DNA of 64,000 nt from Halichondria panicea (Eukaryota > Porifera > Demospongiae > Suberitida > Halichondriidae). Position numbers and translations under genes: made by a program. The DNA is taken from the NCBI RefSeq assembly GCF_963675165.1, contig NC_087389.1:2452001-2516000 (forward strand), written 5' to 3'. A model generated the notes under the pieces. The model worked only from the letters and a program-made list of their open reading frames with translations. It had not been told where the DNA came from and made no database searches. Below are positions 9,057-20,369 of this stretch, in pieces (position 1 is the stretch's first letter; each line of letters starts with the position of its first letter).

Positions 9057-11527
9057 ATGGCTACTTCAAGGAAACGGGTGCGCTACACAATGGACGTTCA
9101 CTTCGTTGATGAAGAGGAGAAGCAAGCGTTTCTTGGTCGCCTAAAGCATGTCCGTGAGCTGCTAAAGCCTCCTGGAAGCCCTCTGCTTGACAACTTTAGC
9201 CTGTTGAGCACACTCTGTGCTTCTGTTGAAGATGACCCAGATCACTCACACCCTCCCCCTACCCGTTACTGCAATCAGGAGCTTTATGAGCAACAATGGT
9301 AAGCAATACAAGCATCATAAGTAAATGCTCTATGAAGCATCATGCAGGTATGTACAAAAACGATACTTCCGATGGGCAACAACTCTTTGCCACGGAGTAT
9401 CATTGTTTCACTGACCTAGTGAAAGGGCTTGCCACGCCCTGTCCGTGTGGGGTAACTAGAAGTCCCTGGGAAGTCCAGTCAATAGTACAGGTGTGTGTTG
9501 AAAGTTGACTGTCAGTTTTATAAATTACACGTGTGTTTTTTTGTAGAGAGGACATGTGGTACGAGCTCTTTTTTGCTGCCGACGCTGTAAGGTGCAGAAG
9601 AGAAAGTGGTCTAGCTCCCGTGTATTTGGAGGACATTATTTGGTGAACCAGAAGTAAGCTTATGGATACCACACCATAGTTATGTGTTTACTGCATCTCT
9701 GGTATATTTTATATAGGGTTGTTCATGGGTTTACTTGTGCTGGAATTCTACCCTCCCAATACACCCACTTTAGTCAGTTCTGTGGTTTAGGGACTGTTGG
9801 TCAAAGTTACATCCGACAAGGTTAGCTCACTCCAACTATACCCAGAGTGTAAGTAAATTCATATGTTTCCTCAGTGTACGGAAAGCTAGGTTACCGTGAC
9901 ATTGTACAAAGATGTGAAGGCCCTTCTTGAGTATACCACCAACAAAGGAGAGGTGTGTTTATGTACCGTATTACTAGTAATAAATAATTTTATTATTGTT
10001 TTAAACTTAGTGGGTAATCACTGATGCCCGGCACGACTCAATAGCCAACGCATACCACGCATACCACACAACTGTGCCTTGCCTGTCTGGAAGGTGGGAA
10101 GTTAGTGTGTCTCTGTCGGTTTTGTATTTATTTTGTATATTTTCAGCAACAAGAAGATACTCGGCATATCAACTCTCTCTCGGGCCGAACACTCCACTGC
10201 ACAGACCAAAGAACTTGCGTGTACCAAGCTTGTTATCCCTTAAGTGCAAAGCAGAGGTTTATCCCATGAATGCACATAATAATTATTGCCAAATCTAGGT
10301 ATTGAAGTCATCGAGGTAGCTCATGATATGCAGGCGCAGGTCGCAAAGTACGTGTCAGACGAGTTGGAACTCATCAATTCCTACCTAAAATGTGTGGTAT
10401 GTGGTATGTTGTATCATTTTCACACACATTTTAGGAACGAAGAATGTGTCGAAGGAAATAAAGAAAGTAACACAGGGCCTAGTTCGGAAGGTTTGGTTTC
10501 CTGAATTATCAGATATATAAAACGTAAGAATCTACTAATTAAGCTTTCATGTACACTAGTAAGGTGTGCATTAATAGGAAGAAGTATAAAGATCCAGTAC
10601 CTGTATTGGGCAATGAAAAATTGCGGAGGGTCTGCTGAGAAACTGAAGGAGATAATAATGAATATCCCTAATCACTACCAGGTTAGTTATTATTGTTGCG
10701 TGTTTATTAGTAATACATTGATGTTTTTGTAGAGAATCCACACAAATTGCCACCCTTCCTCTACTTGCCACATGGACGACTACGAACCCAGTAGGGACAA
10801 GCTTGTTAGCAGAAAGGCTATAGAAGCTCTCATAAAGCAGCTCCATACGACGTACATTTACCGCTATGCTAAAGATTTCTGTTCGGTAAGGATTAAACAT
10901 GTGTTGTTTGTATAACATACCCGTATATTGTATAGTGTCGTGATACCTACTGGGTTGAGTCGTTTAACCATCAACTCCTCACCTACCTGCCCAAGCGCAT
11001 TCACTTTTCGACTGAGACGTTCATAATGCGAATGAATTTGGCTGTCTTGGATTGGGTACGTACATGGAGTATTATTATGTGTACACTATGTGGGGGGAGA
11101 GCTTCTCGTACACTAATTTGTAGTAGTATTTAGAGCTTACATTTACTTTAAATTTCAGTCTATACTATCGATAATTGCTTTATTCTAGAATGAGAACGTC
11201 AATCGCTCTTACACCAGTATGAGCAAAGTGAGTGACCTTCGACGACCAGATCGCCGCACAGCAATGAAAGCCTTAGTGAAGAAAGGTTTTAAATTTGTTG
11301 CTTTGCTATGGGCAATGTATATGTTGAACAAAACAAAGCTGATATGAGGTATGATTACAATGTGTACGTACATGTAAGGGCATTTGACATGTAACTTTCG
11401 TAGAGAATTGATCGAAGAAGATGACGTAGTAGAGGAGCAGAATGATGACGTGACCTTAGAAGACGGAGTGATGCCACCAGAATATTCTGACGAGTCAGAG
11501 GCTGAGGACAATGACATGGACGACTAA
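9057..11527 (+). CDS. Kolobok-like transposase, multi-exon
   Basis: The start is MATSRKRVRYTMDVHF at 9057. Exons with good GT/AG borders can be followed: 9057-9298, about 9347-9490, 9547-9653, 9717-9820, 9876-9951, about 10013-10090, 10147-10257, 10299-10390, 10431-10490, then segments to a stop at 11525-11527. Ordered motifs are LATPCPCGVTRSPW, GGHYLVNQKV, FTCAGILPSQY, WVITDARHDS, IEVAHDMQAQV, NHYQ...NCHPSS and CRDTYWVESFNHQLL. The acidic C-terminus ends DMDD. The aspartates of TDARHDS and VAHD are the likely catalytic pair. A 9-bp duplication near 10052 (GCATACCAC twice) inserts three residues without a frameshift. Other short lesions break a few exons, so activity is doubtful although this is the best preserved copy. 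Confidence 0.78.
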
Positions 11528-11610
11528 CAATTAATGATGACATGGCCGACTAACAATTAATGAGTTTTATTTACTATGTAATTGGTGTGTACAGGATAAT
11601 TATAAGGCAG

Positions 11611-12180
11611 TCACTCTCTAGAGGTGGACTCGCTTTCCATACCAGCCTCTTCTGGCAAATACTCATCAGTTTCTGCCTCAAATGTTGATCTGTAATAGTA
11701 ATAAGGAATTAGTATTTGCTTTGCTCTTGTTAGCCCCCCTATGCTAAATTCCTAGTCTCTTAGCATAGTAGGCACACTATTCCATTTGATATCAAGGCCT
11801 TACCTGTAGTCACGGTATATGCCATTGTGGCTGGGGTACCTCCTCCTAATCTCCTACACAAGAGAAACAGTACATGTACATACCTGTAAAATTTTATCAC
11901 TTACTAAAACTACACATTTCGGGATTATTTCCCTCTTGTCATGTATCACTGTCCTCGTCTCATCATCTACCCACACTCTCAGTGTATTCAGCAACCTCCA
12001 GAACTTTCTGTACAGTTGATGTCTTTTCTCATCGTTGGCAGGATGGGGGCCACAAGATCCTCTTAGAAAGTCTGGAGGAAGCTGAATCACACACGGTGAA
12101 CACAGGCAGTGATCAATGCCACGGAGAACTGGAGTTGCTGGGTTGTGCTGGTAACCACGAACATGGTGCGGGTATTCTAA
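11611..12180 (-). CDS. Second Kolobok-borne gene, small conserved protein
   Basis: The minus-strand exons are about 11905-12180, 11804-11853 and 11611-11689, with GT/AG borders. The protein carries CLCSPCV, then LYRKFWRLLNTLRVW, then HDKREIIPKCV, then EIRRRYPSHNGIYRDY, and ends in an acidic tail at MESESTSRE. The same order (Y..FW..L....VW, HDKR, VR.R.P...G.Y.D) recurs in copy 3 at 53250-53610, also opposite to the transposase. A first coding exon could begin at the ATG at 12627 (MAANSNSGCS) next to the right TIR. The function is unknown. The HDKRE.(I/M)P.CV..(I/V)R..(F/Y)P arrangement loosely recalls the C-terminal cytoplasmic domain of P2X7-like proteins, a resemblance I cannot test here. 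Confidence 0.65.
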
Positions 12181-12756
12181 TAAAAAAATTTGACTTGTGT
12201 GTTTATTTCTACTTTTATGTACATGTACCTTCTTGTGGTTCTGAGTCGTCGCTATGAGTGTCTAGTGCTAGTGTTGCATTCAACGTCAGCTGTACTGTTC
12301 GATTGCCGCTTGGTTGTTCCGGAGAAAGTCTGTCTGTCCACCCAATCACTTGGAACTGCTTCCCCACTCATTAGTATTAGCTAAAGTATGGATTTGTATG
12401 ACTTTTTACATTGTTCTATTGTGTTCTTACTGTTATATCTCTATTTCCATCGCTTTGTACCACAAAAAAAACCATATGGGTCTTGAAAAAACTTAGAAGT
12501 GTTGCTGCCATGTGTTCAGGCCTTCTAAGGCTACTTCTGGGCATGTGCAGTAAAATAAGTGTGGTTGTGTACTGTACGTGTGTGTGCATAGAGTCAGAGA
12601 GCAGCCAGAGTTTGAATTGGCCGCCATTTGCAGCAGCATTCACTTCTCTCCGGGCCCTGCCCCTTTTATACCGTGGGCGTAGCGCTCTAGCAACGAGTGC
12701 GTAAACGCGCAGTTCATAGATTGCGTATCAATTTTATGCGCAAGCTTCTCCTTTAA

Positions 12757-13220
12757 CCATGTCGTTGATGGTTTTTGATATTCCCGGCCACCAAATAGAG
12801 AGTTTGGCACGGAGACGACATCGTTGAATTCCTTGATGTCCCGTGTGAATCTTTTGTAGGGTCTGCCTTTGCAGTGCTTTTGGGACTACTATTCGTTGGT
12901 TGTAAAGCAAAAGTGTACCATTGGGTATCGTAAGGTCACCACGAGCTTTCCAGTAGGGTTTGATATCGGGAGTGATTTCACTTTGGTTTGTAAAGCAAAT
13001 AGGGTCAGCTGCTTGGGCTTTCCTATATTCGTTGAGTCTTTCTTTGCCAGCTGGAAGATGAGTAATGCATGCTACTATCTAATTCTCTGTCTCCTCTTGT
13101 AGTCTGGTGTCATTCTCAGTGGTTGCTTCAGGTGCTCTTGATAAAGCATCGGCTGTGTACAAATATTTTCCAGGAACATGCTCAATTGTGTACTGAAATC
13201 GTGCAAGTCGCAATCGAAAT
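12757..13220 (-). pseudogene. Ty3/gypsy 1, RNase H tail and integrase zinc domain
   Basis: The minus strand encodes IEHVPGKYLYTADALSRAP, the usual tether after RNase H. It continues with HTGHQGIQRCRLRAK and WWPGISKTINDMVK, part of the HHCC domain. A stop codon lies in the linker. The matching cysteines (CSTC) are on the far side of the Kolobok-like insertion at 8790-8826. Confidence 0.85.
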
Positions 13221-13221
13221 C

Positions 13222-14640
13222 TTAACACTTGGGGTGGAAGTTTGTCGAGATCTTTCGAACCGGTACTAGCGGTTTGTGATCTGTTTTGACATGGAATTTC
13301 ATTCCCAATATGTAGCTTGCAAACTTCTCACATGCCCAGGTGATAGCTAAAGCTTCCTTCTCGATCTGAGCATATCGTTGCTCTGTTTCAGACATTGACC
13401 GGGAGGCATATGCAACTGGCTTCCACATGGAATTGTCTTCTTGTAGTAAGACTGCTCCCAACCCGTATGCTGAGGCATCTGCAGAAACCTTTGTTGCTGC
13501 TAGTGGATTATAGAGTGCCAAGATTGTCGGTCTTGATAGCTCTTCTTTGAGATCTGTGAAGGCTTTCTCTTGGTCATGTCCCCACATCCAGGCTGTTCGT
13601 TTGCTAAGTAGCACTCGAAGTGGTTGGGATAATTCTGCTAGTTTGCTCGAAAACTTTCCCAATTGGTTTGCCATCCCCATGAAGCGTCGTACCTCAGATA
13701 CATTGGTGGGGGGTACCATATTCCGAATAGCTGATGTTTTGTCTGGGTCTCCCATCAGCATCTATCACATGACCGAGGAATTTCAATTTGCTCTTCTCAA
13801 ACTCGCATTTGCTTACGTTGAGTGTGACTCCGGCTTCTTTGATCCGTGTTAGAGCTGCTGCAAGTCTCTCGTCATGCTCGTGTTTGTCTTTTCCGAAGAC
13901 TAGCACATCAGACAGAGAACTCCTTCCAGTCCTGAGAGTATATTACTCATTCGTTTCTGAAAGTGTTCTGATATCCCAAATGGCAATTTGTTAAAGTAGT
14001 ACCGACCAAAAGGAGTCGTCAAGTGTCTTGAGGTCTTGGCTAGCGGAATTTGCCAGAACCCGCTGTTTGCATCCAGTTTGCTGAATACTTTAGCTCCTGT
14101 CATTTGAGCCAGTGTGTCATCCACTTTCGGCAGTGGATGTACTTCCCTGAGTACATGCTCGTTTAGTGGCTTGAGGTCGACACAAATTCAGATTGCTCCT
14201 GCCTTCTTTGGCACCACGACTATCCCTGCACACCATTGTGTCGGTTTGTCCACTTTGGATATGACACCCAGAGATTCCATTCTAGAGAGCTCCTCCTTCA
14301 GAGGTAATGCTATGTGTCTGGGAGCCATGAGTGAGTAAGGCTTAGCACCACCTTTCAGTTTTATCTCATACTCCTCTCCTAGATTGCCGAGACCTTGAAA
14401 AACAGATGGGTATTTCTGTATCACCATAGCTTGGGTGCTAACCTGACTACAAGATTCAAAGCAGATATAGCAGGTAGTCCAAGCAAATTAGTCTTCAGAC
14501 CATCCACTACAAATATGGGCTGTTTCGTCACGACGTCTCCACGACAAATTGATGCCACGAACATTCCCTTTACTTTCAACCTTCAACCTTTACTTTCAAC
14601 TTGACCTTTACTTTCAACTTGATTCTTGAAGGTCCATATA
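13222..14640 (-). pseudogene. Ty3/gypsy 1 protease region, reverse transcriptase and RNase H
   Basis: Reading down the minus strand: an LLGLPAI tract of the protease region near 14480-14500, then GVISKVDKPTQWCAGIVVVP (RT motif 1), LDANSGFWQIPL (motif with the first catalytic Asp), TPFGRYYFNKLPFG, and GVTLNVSKCEF with KFLGHVID. RNase H follows with SADASAYGLGAVL and EKEALAITWACEKF. The Y.DD box between VLC and VLVFGKD is damaged by a small deletion near 13905-13920, so the RT lacks its catalytic centre. Several frameshifts separate the blocks. Confidence 0.9.
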
Positions 14641-14669
14641 GAGCTTTGCTAGCTGTCGTCAGCTGCGGC

Positions 14670-15532
14670 TTCTTTAAGTGTCGGTAAGTATCCATCGATA
14701 TCTTCCGCTCCTCTTAAACGAGGTTGTTTTCTGATTCACTTGAACCTGTGTCAGCATTTTGGCTGTTCGAAACTGTGTCCAGATAAGCTGCATCCATGTC
14801 ATTACCACTTTCCAACTCGGATACATTCTTGGAAAAACACTGTGCACTGTAGTGGCCTTTCTTCTGACATGTGTGACATGTAGCCTCCTTAGCAGGGCAT
14901 TTCTCACGAGTGTGTTGGCCTCTCCCACAGCGTTGGCAATTAGACTGTTGAGCTTGGCTTTTTGGCCTTCCATTGTTTACGGAATCCTTTTCGTTGTCGA
15001 AGCTGGTCTAAGCTTGATTCGTCCTTTACTGTTCCTTTGAGCTGTTCTCCCACTGCCTCTTGTTGACGTACCGTCTTTTTGGCTTTGTCCAGAGTGAGCG
15101 CTGCATCCAGTTGCAGTCGCTTTGACAGTGCATTGTCACGAATTCCCACTACTAGTCGATCACGGATCATCTCGTCCTTCATGTTGCCATAGTTACAGCT
15201 TTCGTGTACTGTTCCATCGTCTCTCCACTGAGTTGGTTCCTTTGGTTGAATCGTGCCCGTTCAAAAGTCACATTTCTTTCTCACTTGGAAAAAAGCGTTG
15301 AATTTCTCGAGAACAGTCTCATAGACAGCACACTCCTCTGCGGTTACATTCGTAGATGATAACACCGCATCTGCTTCTTCCCTGCTTCTTCCCCCATACA
15401 GTACAGAAGAGTATTAACTTGCTTTCTGGCACTGTCGTCTGTCAGAGAGGACGCTTCTCTGAACTGCTCAAACCGGCGTTTCCATCGAGAAAAGTTAAAG
15501 GGCTCAGAAGGTTGTAGACGTAAGTGGGCCAT
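14670..15532 (-). pseudogene. Ty3/gypsy 1 gag
   Basis: The start is MAHLRLQPSEPFNFSRWKRR at 15532, just inside the 5' LTR. MIRDRLVVGIRDNALSKRL follows near 15080-15170, typical of gypsy gag. A zinc-knuckle region with CQRCGRG..TREKCPAK and CHTCQKKGHYSAQC lies near 14860-14945. It is broken by frameshifts and short tandem duplications such as CTGCTTCTTCCC near 15370. Confidence 0.85.
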
Positions 15533-15550
15533 AGTTCACCGCTGCTACCA

Positions 15551-15758
15551 TGTAGTATCGTGTAGATTTGTTGTCATTTGACTTTTAGACATAAAGACTC
15601 ATCATTGTAACAACACCAGAGTATTTATACAAAACACCAAAACAGTTCCTAGAAGGTTCTCTAATCTAATAACAACTAGCATAGTATACAAACAATCTTC
15701 TTACCAGAACATTCTAGAATACTCTACTAAATACATGATACAATTAGTTCACATTCCA
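15551..15758 (-). repeat. 5' LTR of Ty3/gypsy 1
   Basis: A direct repeat of 7543-7740. It differs by insertions such as TCATTGTAA near 15601. Read on the minus strand, the TGG of a primer binding site follows it immediately. Confidence 0.92.
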
Positions 15759-15763
15759 CACAT

Positions 15764-17020
15764 AAACACCACCACCAAAACACCACCACCATAAAGTCTA
15801 CAGAATCTCCAAAATTCTTAAGCTGCTTTGAATAATGACCCACCGCTATTACAAAGTCCGGCACTGGCATAGGCAAAGTAACGTTCTTAGACACTTTATT
15901 TTATTTATTTCAGCATGCCGCTGGGGACACTACCCTACCAGGATCAATAGGTAACATAGAGTTGGCTGTGCGTATTTCAAGAAGCACACATCTGGCTTCA
16001 AACCAAAGCTCTATACAACTCCAGTGTGGATTATAAGAAATCTGACAGGAACTGACTTATGTCAGACCACAACCAAAATGCTCTGTCATTGTAGTTTCTT
16101 GTTCTGCCATGACTGTCGCAAGGCCCGACTAATGAGGAAAGTCTAGGGTCTGATGCCCTGAGACATGGATCTACCATGCATTATTATTTATAGCTCATTG
16201 ACGTTCATTCTGATAAAATTAATTATGACAGTCTAATTATTAATATGCACAAGTGAAAATTTAGTCTTTGAACTATCCTATAAGTATTCAGCCAGTGAAA
16301 TGGTTGCTCATCTTCATCAGGACTGGTTGTAGAGCTAGATGTGCTTCTTTTGCTCAGATTCACAACACAGTCATGGTATAGTGTTTAGTGATCTTTCTCC
16401 AGTTCAATGGACTTGCCTCTTCCTATATAAACTTGTCTCTCAGGCTGTTTGACAGCTAAATGCTGAGAAGAGTGACGGTTAGAGGGCATAGCTAGGTAGC
16501 TACTTTACAATAATTATAATTAATTTCGCACGTGGCTATTTAGCTTGCTGAATCAGCATCCAATAGCAACTAATTAGCTTGCTGAATCAGCATGCTAGGG
16601 CGCATGCGCAACTAGATCTCGAGTACTGGCAGGTCATTGTGGCAGCCCAGAGCTAAACTGACCGGTTATTCAGGTTCTTGGGTCGGTAAATAGCCGAATG
16701 CCGACCGTTATAATCCACACTGCAACTCTATACAGGGAGCACTAGAACACCACTCTCAATGGCTTAATAAAATACGAGAGGTGGTATGGGAAAGGGCAGA
16801 CAACGAGGAACACGCTCTAAAGCTCCACTGGACAAGATGCCTATGGGTATTACAAATGTGGAAACAGGCTACAGAAAACGACATTGATTTACAGTACTGT
16901 TCCTCATTCTCTTTTCCTATAGGACACGGATGGACAAGAAGTGACACAAACGGGAGCTTACAAGCAAACTACCAGAAAGTACAAACAGACTGGACTATGT
17001 CTCAGATTATCAAACGGTAG
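15764..17020 (+). pseudogene. 3' part of the split uncharacterised transposon-type ORF
   Basis: Across frameshifts the plus strand gives GKVTFLDTLF near 15880, TLPGSIGNIELAV near 15935, KKHTSGFKPKLYTTPVW near 15990, then SQWLNKIREVVWERAD and ALKLHWTRCLWVLQMWKQA near 16760-16870. I recall the same order at the C-terminal half of the family whose N-terminal half is at 7135-7542. It starts immediately after the right copy of the CACAT target duplication. Its end is cut by the long-TIR element at 17039. Confidence 0.55.
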
Positions 17021-17038
17021 ATTATCAAACGGTCAATC

Positions 17039-17365
17039 AAACGGTCACTTTTCGAAGCGTACCAAAATTCCCAGAGCAGCCGTGCGCATAGCATAGCTCC
17101 AACACAGTCACAGTGCCCACAACTTCCCACAACCCACAACTTCCCACAACTGAAAATTAAAATTATCACTACCGTTAAAGTGGTTGCAGCAAAAATGGTT
17201 GCAGCAAAAACAGTGTGTTCGACAGTGTGTTCGGTGGGCGCCTATAGCATATGGGGGTTAGGTACAGTGTATGTGTAAAAACGCCATCTTTTTTTGTTCC
17301 ACAATAGATGCTTACGTGACAGTACATGCTCATCTACTACCACAAAACAACTAGGTATAGTATTT
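17039..17365 (+). repeat. Left long TIR
   Basis: An inverted imperfect copy of 20370-20653. It contains local duplications (CCCACAACTT repeated, GGTTGCAGCAAAAA twice, CAGTGTGTTCG twice) that are absent from the right arm. Confidence 0.8.
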
Positions 17366-17879
17366 CTCTGACTTCCGCTGAGACTCACAAAGAGGTATAC
17401 TGCTGTTTCCACTTAGTTTATCACTTAGTTTATCCCGGAAGTAGTACAAGATAACACGTACCATGGAAGCTCAAGTTACTTGTGGCTTGATATGATGTCA
17501 AAAAGAAAGCCCTAGCTTTTAGCTATCTATTAGTCCAAGTTTCACCAAAATTGAATGATGTATATCGCAGACTTTCAAGTACTTTATCAGAACCAGATCA
17601 AGAACAGAACAGATCAAGAACAGAACCAGAACCAGATCAAGAACATAATTGTGTGCACCTCATACACAAGCAGCCTAAGGTAGCAGTGTCGAGGCCTTCA
17701 CGAAGCCTGTATTTACTATTATGTAATACATTTTACGCACCAGTTTGTGAACTTTCTCTTAACTCTGTGCAGAGGCTAGCTAGTTGGGGGTCCTACCGAA
17801 CAAAGGTTGTTCAACCCGTCGATATCTTCCTGCAGTCTAATAATACTTGAATAGGACAGTTTACATGATAAATTTTCCC

Positions 17880-18640
17880 CCACCTTGTTGTAATCTCTTG
17901 CTGTCTTCTACTAACACCACCCTCATCTACGCCCACTACATCCAAGTCCGGCATTCATTTTCCATCAAGACGGTAAAAGATGCCAAGAGTTATGTGCAGG
18001 CCAGGTGGACACACCTATACATGTAAATATGATCTTAGAAGTTGATATAGTAGTACACTTACTTGATTTACTTTTAAAGAAAGGGCAGTTGTGGAACTCC
18101 TTAGCCTTCTTTAAGTTCCCTTGAAACCTGTTGTAATCCCCTGCCTGCACTAGGTGGGTTCCTTAGCTCCTTAGCTCGCTGGACGTTATATGACAACATG
18201 TAATAATACACACAGTTGATTGCAGTAAGTCCTACCTGAGGACCCGCTCGCTTAGGAATACCCAAACTTCTTTCCCCCTATACCCCCTATACCAAAACAA
18301 CATTATGTATGACTTACCACAGCCCCAAGTTCGTTGATTTGCCCAGTTTTAGATTGTCCGGAGCAGAAGGCACATGTGTTAACAGGTGTGTTGGGGTGCT
18401 CAAGTTGGGGTGCTCAACATTGCATATCTGAAAGGACATCTTAAAGCCCTTGTCACCCCCAAGCTTAATCCACACTTCATTTTGGCGGTAATTTTCGGTG
18501 CACTCTAAATAGAGAAAATTAACTTGTATTTTACCCATAATATATTCCATAATATATTCCACCTTCCATGAGTACTTGCAACATAGTCTTTGCAACATAG
18601 TCTTTGAATGAATTCTCAGAACAAATGCAACAAACATAGG
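17880..18640 (-). pseudogene. Element-borne ORF with a WIKLGGDKG motif
   Basis: The minus strand encodes VWIKLGGDKGFKMSFQICNV near 18415-18480, followed by EAPDNL-like residues. After an intron-like gap comes YNRFQGNLKKAKEFHN near 18090-18145, and LHITLGIFYRLDG near 17950-17995. I recall this order (V.IGGDKGGGSFKM, YxRFxxxGxxKKAKExxN, LHISLGIF) in a family of uncharacterised transposon-associated proteins from corals and sponges. Only fragments remain and no intact frame exceeds 107 codons. Position inside the long-TIR element suggests it is that element's own gene. Confidence 0.5.
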
Positions 18641-18710
18641 CTTTGAATGAATTCTCTACATATTGGGAACAGCTCTCCCACAAAGCTAGTCAATATACTT
18701 TTAGTTTTAA

Positions 18711-19450
18711 CCTTTTAACCGCCACGGACCATGATCGTGGCCCGCAATAGTGACTTTTTTTGTAATTCTGCGATACTTAGGAACTAGCTCGAACTACGCA
18801 CATCCCTGTATAGAGGAAGAGCTGTAGAATCACGTGCAATTTAGTCTAGAAATTTCCAAGCCACGTTGCTATGTTAAAATTTCATTAGCATCTTTACCGC
18901 ACGAAGCGCTATGGCTAGGTTGTTTACTTGTTCCGATGTGCTTGAACAGCAGCAATGGCGATGTCTCCTCTGGTGATAACAGTGCCTATGAAGGAGAGGG
19001 GATAGTAGGATACCTCCCAAAGGCTACCAGCTTTATGCCAGACGCTGGTGAACTGTCTGGGACTGACCTAGACGCTAGCCAGGACAGTGAAAGACAGCTC
19101 ACTGTGTGACTCTGGCAAGTAGTATAGTATAGCTAGAATATCAGTAGTGTAAGTATAGTATAGCTAAAATAGAATTAGCAGTAATGAACAGTCTTTATGT
19201 GAGCTTGTAAATTTCATAGATCGTTCACACATGTACGTATTGTACTTCAAATTGATATAGCACTGTTACATTCATATGACTGTTACATTCATATGATGTG
19301 AAAATCAAGCTTAGTACTAGTCAAGCCTTTATACTAAAAAAAAATTTTGGATTTTATCTCACCGAGCATTTAAAATGATTGAGCGTATAAAATGATTGAG
19401 CGTAAAATAACCGTGGTTTTGTTATGGCAACACATGTTGCACCATTTTAT
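18711..19450 (+). mobile_element. piggyBac-like remnant, copy 2 (left end present)
   Basis: It starts CCTTTTAACCGCCACGG directly after TTAA (18707-18710). A frame from 18834 to 19109 encodes a short acidic peptide rich in S, G, E and D (NSAYEGEGIVGYLP ... DSERQLTV). The rest up to about 19450 matches copy 1 at 6545-7030. The right end is lost. No catalytic region is present, so it is a non-autonomous or deleted derivative. Confidence 0.6.
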
Positions 19451-20369
19451 TGATGCTTTTTTCTGGGTATTTGCACTCATTTCGAGTGATCGGGGTCTGT
19501 ATACACATGTTTTTGAGGTATTTATATCACAGGATTGAGTTTTACCATTGTAAGAAAACCAGCAAATCAACAACGACTCCTCACCATAAGCCTGCCCTAG
19601 CAAACTCTATTCCAACAGGTTAGTGTGCCAATTTTGCTGTATAGTCCCCTGGTACGGTGTACCGGTGTACAACCTAAGACATTTTCTCGACACAAAACTT
19701 CCGCTGACTTCTTCTCAGCCGGACGGCCCATGTCTGCTTGCTTGCTTGCACCTGTACCTGGAGGGTCACACACCTGGAGGGTCACACCATAGTATGTTTG
19801 TCTCCGAACATCTAGAGCGGCATCTAGTCCGAGTCCGTCCTCTCCTGACATAACTTCTAATTTGACTTCTAATTTAAATTACCTGTCTAGCTCATCCTTG
19901 AGGGCTCATCTTCGAACCTAGGTTGGTAACGTCATAAGCAGCGTCATGTAAGCCGGTGCACTCACAGAATAAGCACAGTATCTTGAACATAGTTAATTGT
20001 ACCTTCTCTCTCTGGAACATAGTTATTATAATATACAAATTCTGCAGCTTCCATCAGCCTGCAGTTTTAACCCAGGGTGGAGGTGGCATCAGCTTACAAT
20101 ATACAATATATAATTATGTCAATATTGTAATTATGTCATTATTGTTTTTCGTCTTCGTCCAGTAGTTTCGTCCAGTTGTGTGTTGTGTGTGCATGCATGT
20201 GACACTCGATTACACAACACTTAACGCAGCTAGTCCATGTTGCAATCAACTTTTTGAGGTGTGTGTGATAGGGTGAATTGGATCCAAGTCGTCTGTAATA
20301 ATACCAAACAAACACCTCCAGGAGTTGTGCATGTGACCTATAATTATCGATAAAAATATGTTAGGCATA
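19451..20369. other. Interior of the long-TIR element without a recognised gene
   Basis: A minus-strand frame at 19597-19851 (84 codons) resembles nothing I know. The stretch is AT-rich. I see no motif that assigns it. Confidence 0.4.

Larger units (their letters stand above)
8831..12752 (+). mobile_element. Kolobok-like DNA transposon, copy 1 (near-complete)
   Basis: TTAA flanks both ends (8827-8830 and 12753-12756). The TIR-like ends are ACGAGAAGCGTGGGTATAAAA on the left and AGGAGAAGCTTGCGCATAAAA inverted on the right. The 3.9-kb body holds a multi-exon transposase on the plus strand and a smaller gene on the minus strand. TTAA duplication plus a DDE-like protein with a WH.TKN.. motif fits the Kolobok superfamily. 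piggyBac also uses TTAA, but the protein is different. It sits inside the gypsy 1 integrase and is therefore younger. Two further family members are at 43664-46250 and 52599-55908. Confidence 0.82.
7543..15758 (-). mobile_element. Ty3/gypsy LTR retrotransposon 1, with two later insertions
   Basis: Two direct LTRs of about 200 bp (7543-7740 and 15551-15758) begin TGTAGTATCG and end ATTCCA. The 5-bp target duplication CACAT is found at 7538-7542 and 15759-15763. The element reads on the minus strand: gag, protease region, reverse transcriptase, RNase H, integrase. A primer-binding-like TGGTAGCAGCGG follows the 5' LTR directly (about 15539-15550 read on the minus strand). A purine tract AGAGAAAGGGGGA precedes the 3' LTR. 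Integrase is interrupted by a truncated LINE and by a Kolobok-like element. Many frameshifts show that the copy is dead. Confidence 0.92.

Noticed and set aside
8846..12672. Alternative borders of the Kolobok-like element at GGTATAAAAGGGGC with a GTG duplication
   Set aside because: The matching GGTATAAAAGGGGC blocks are subterminal. Only the TTAA borders at 8827-8830 and 12753-12756 restore a continuous integrase frame.
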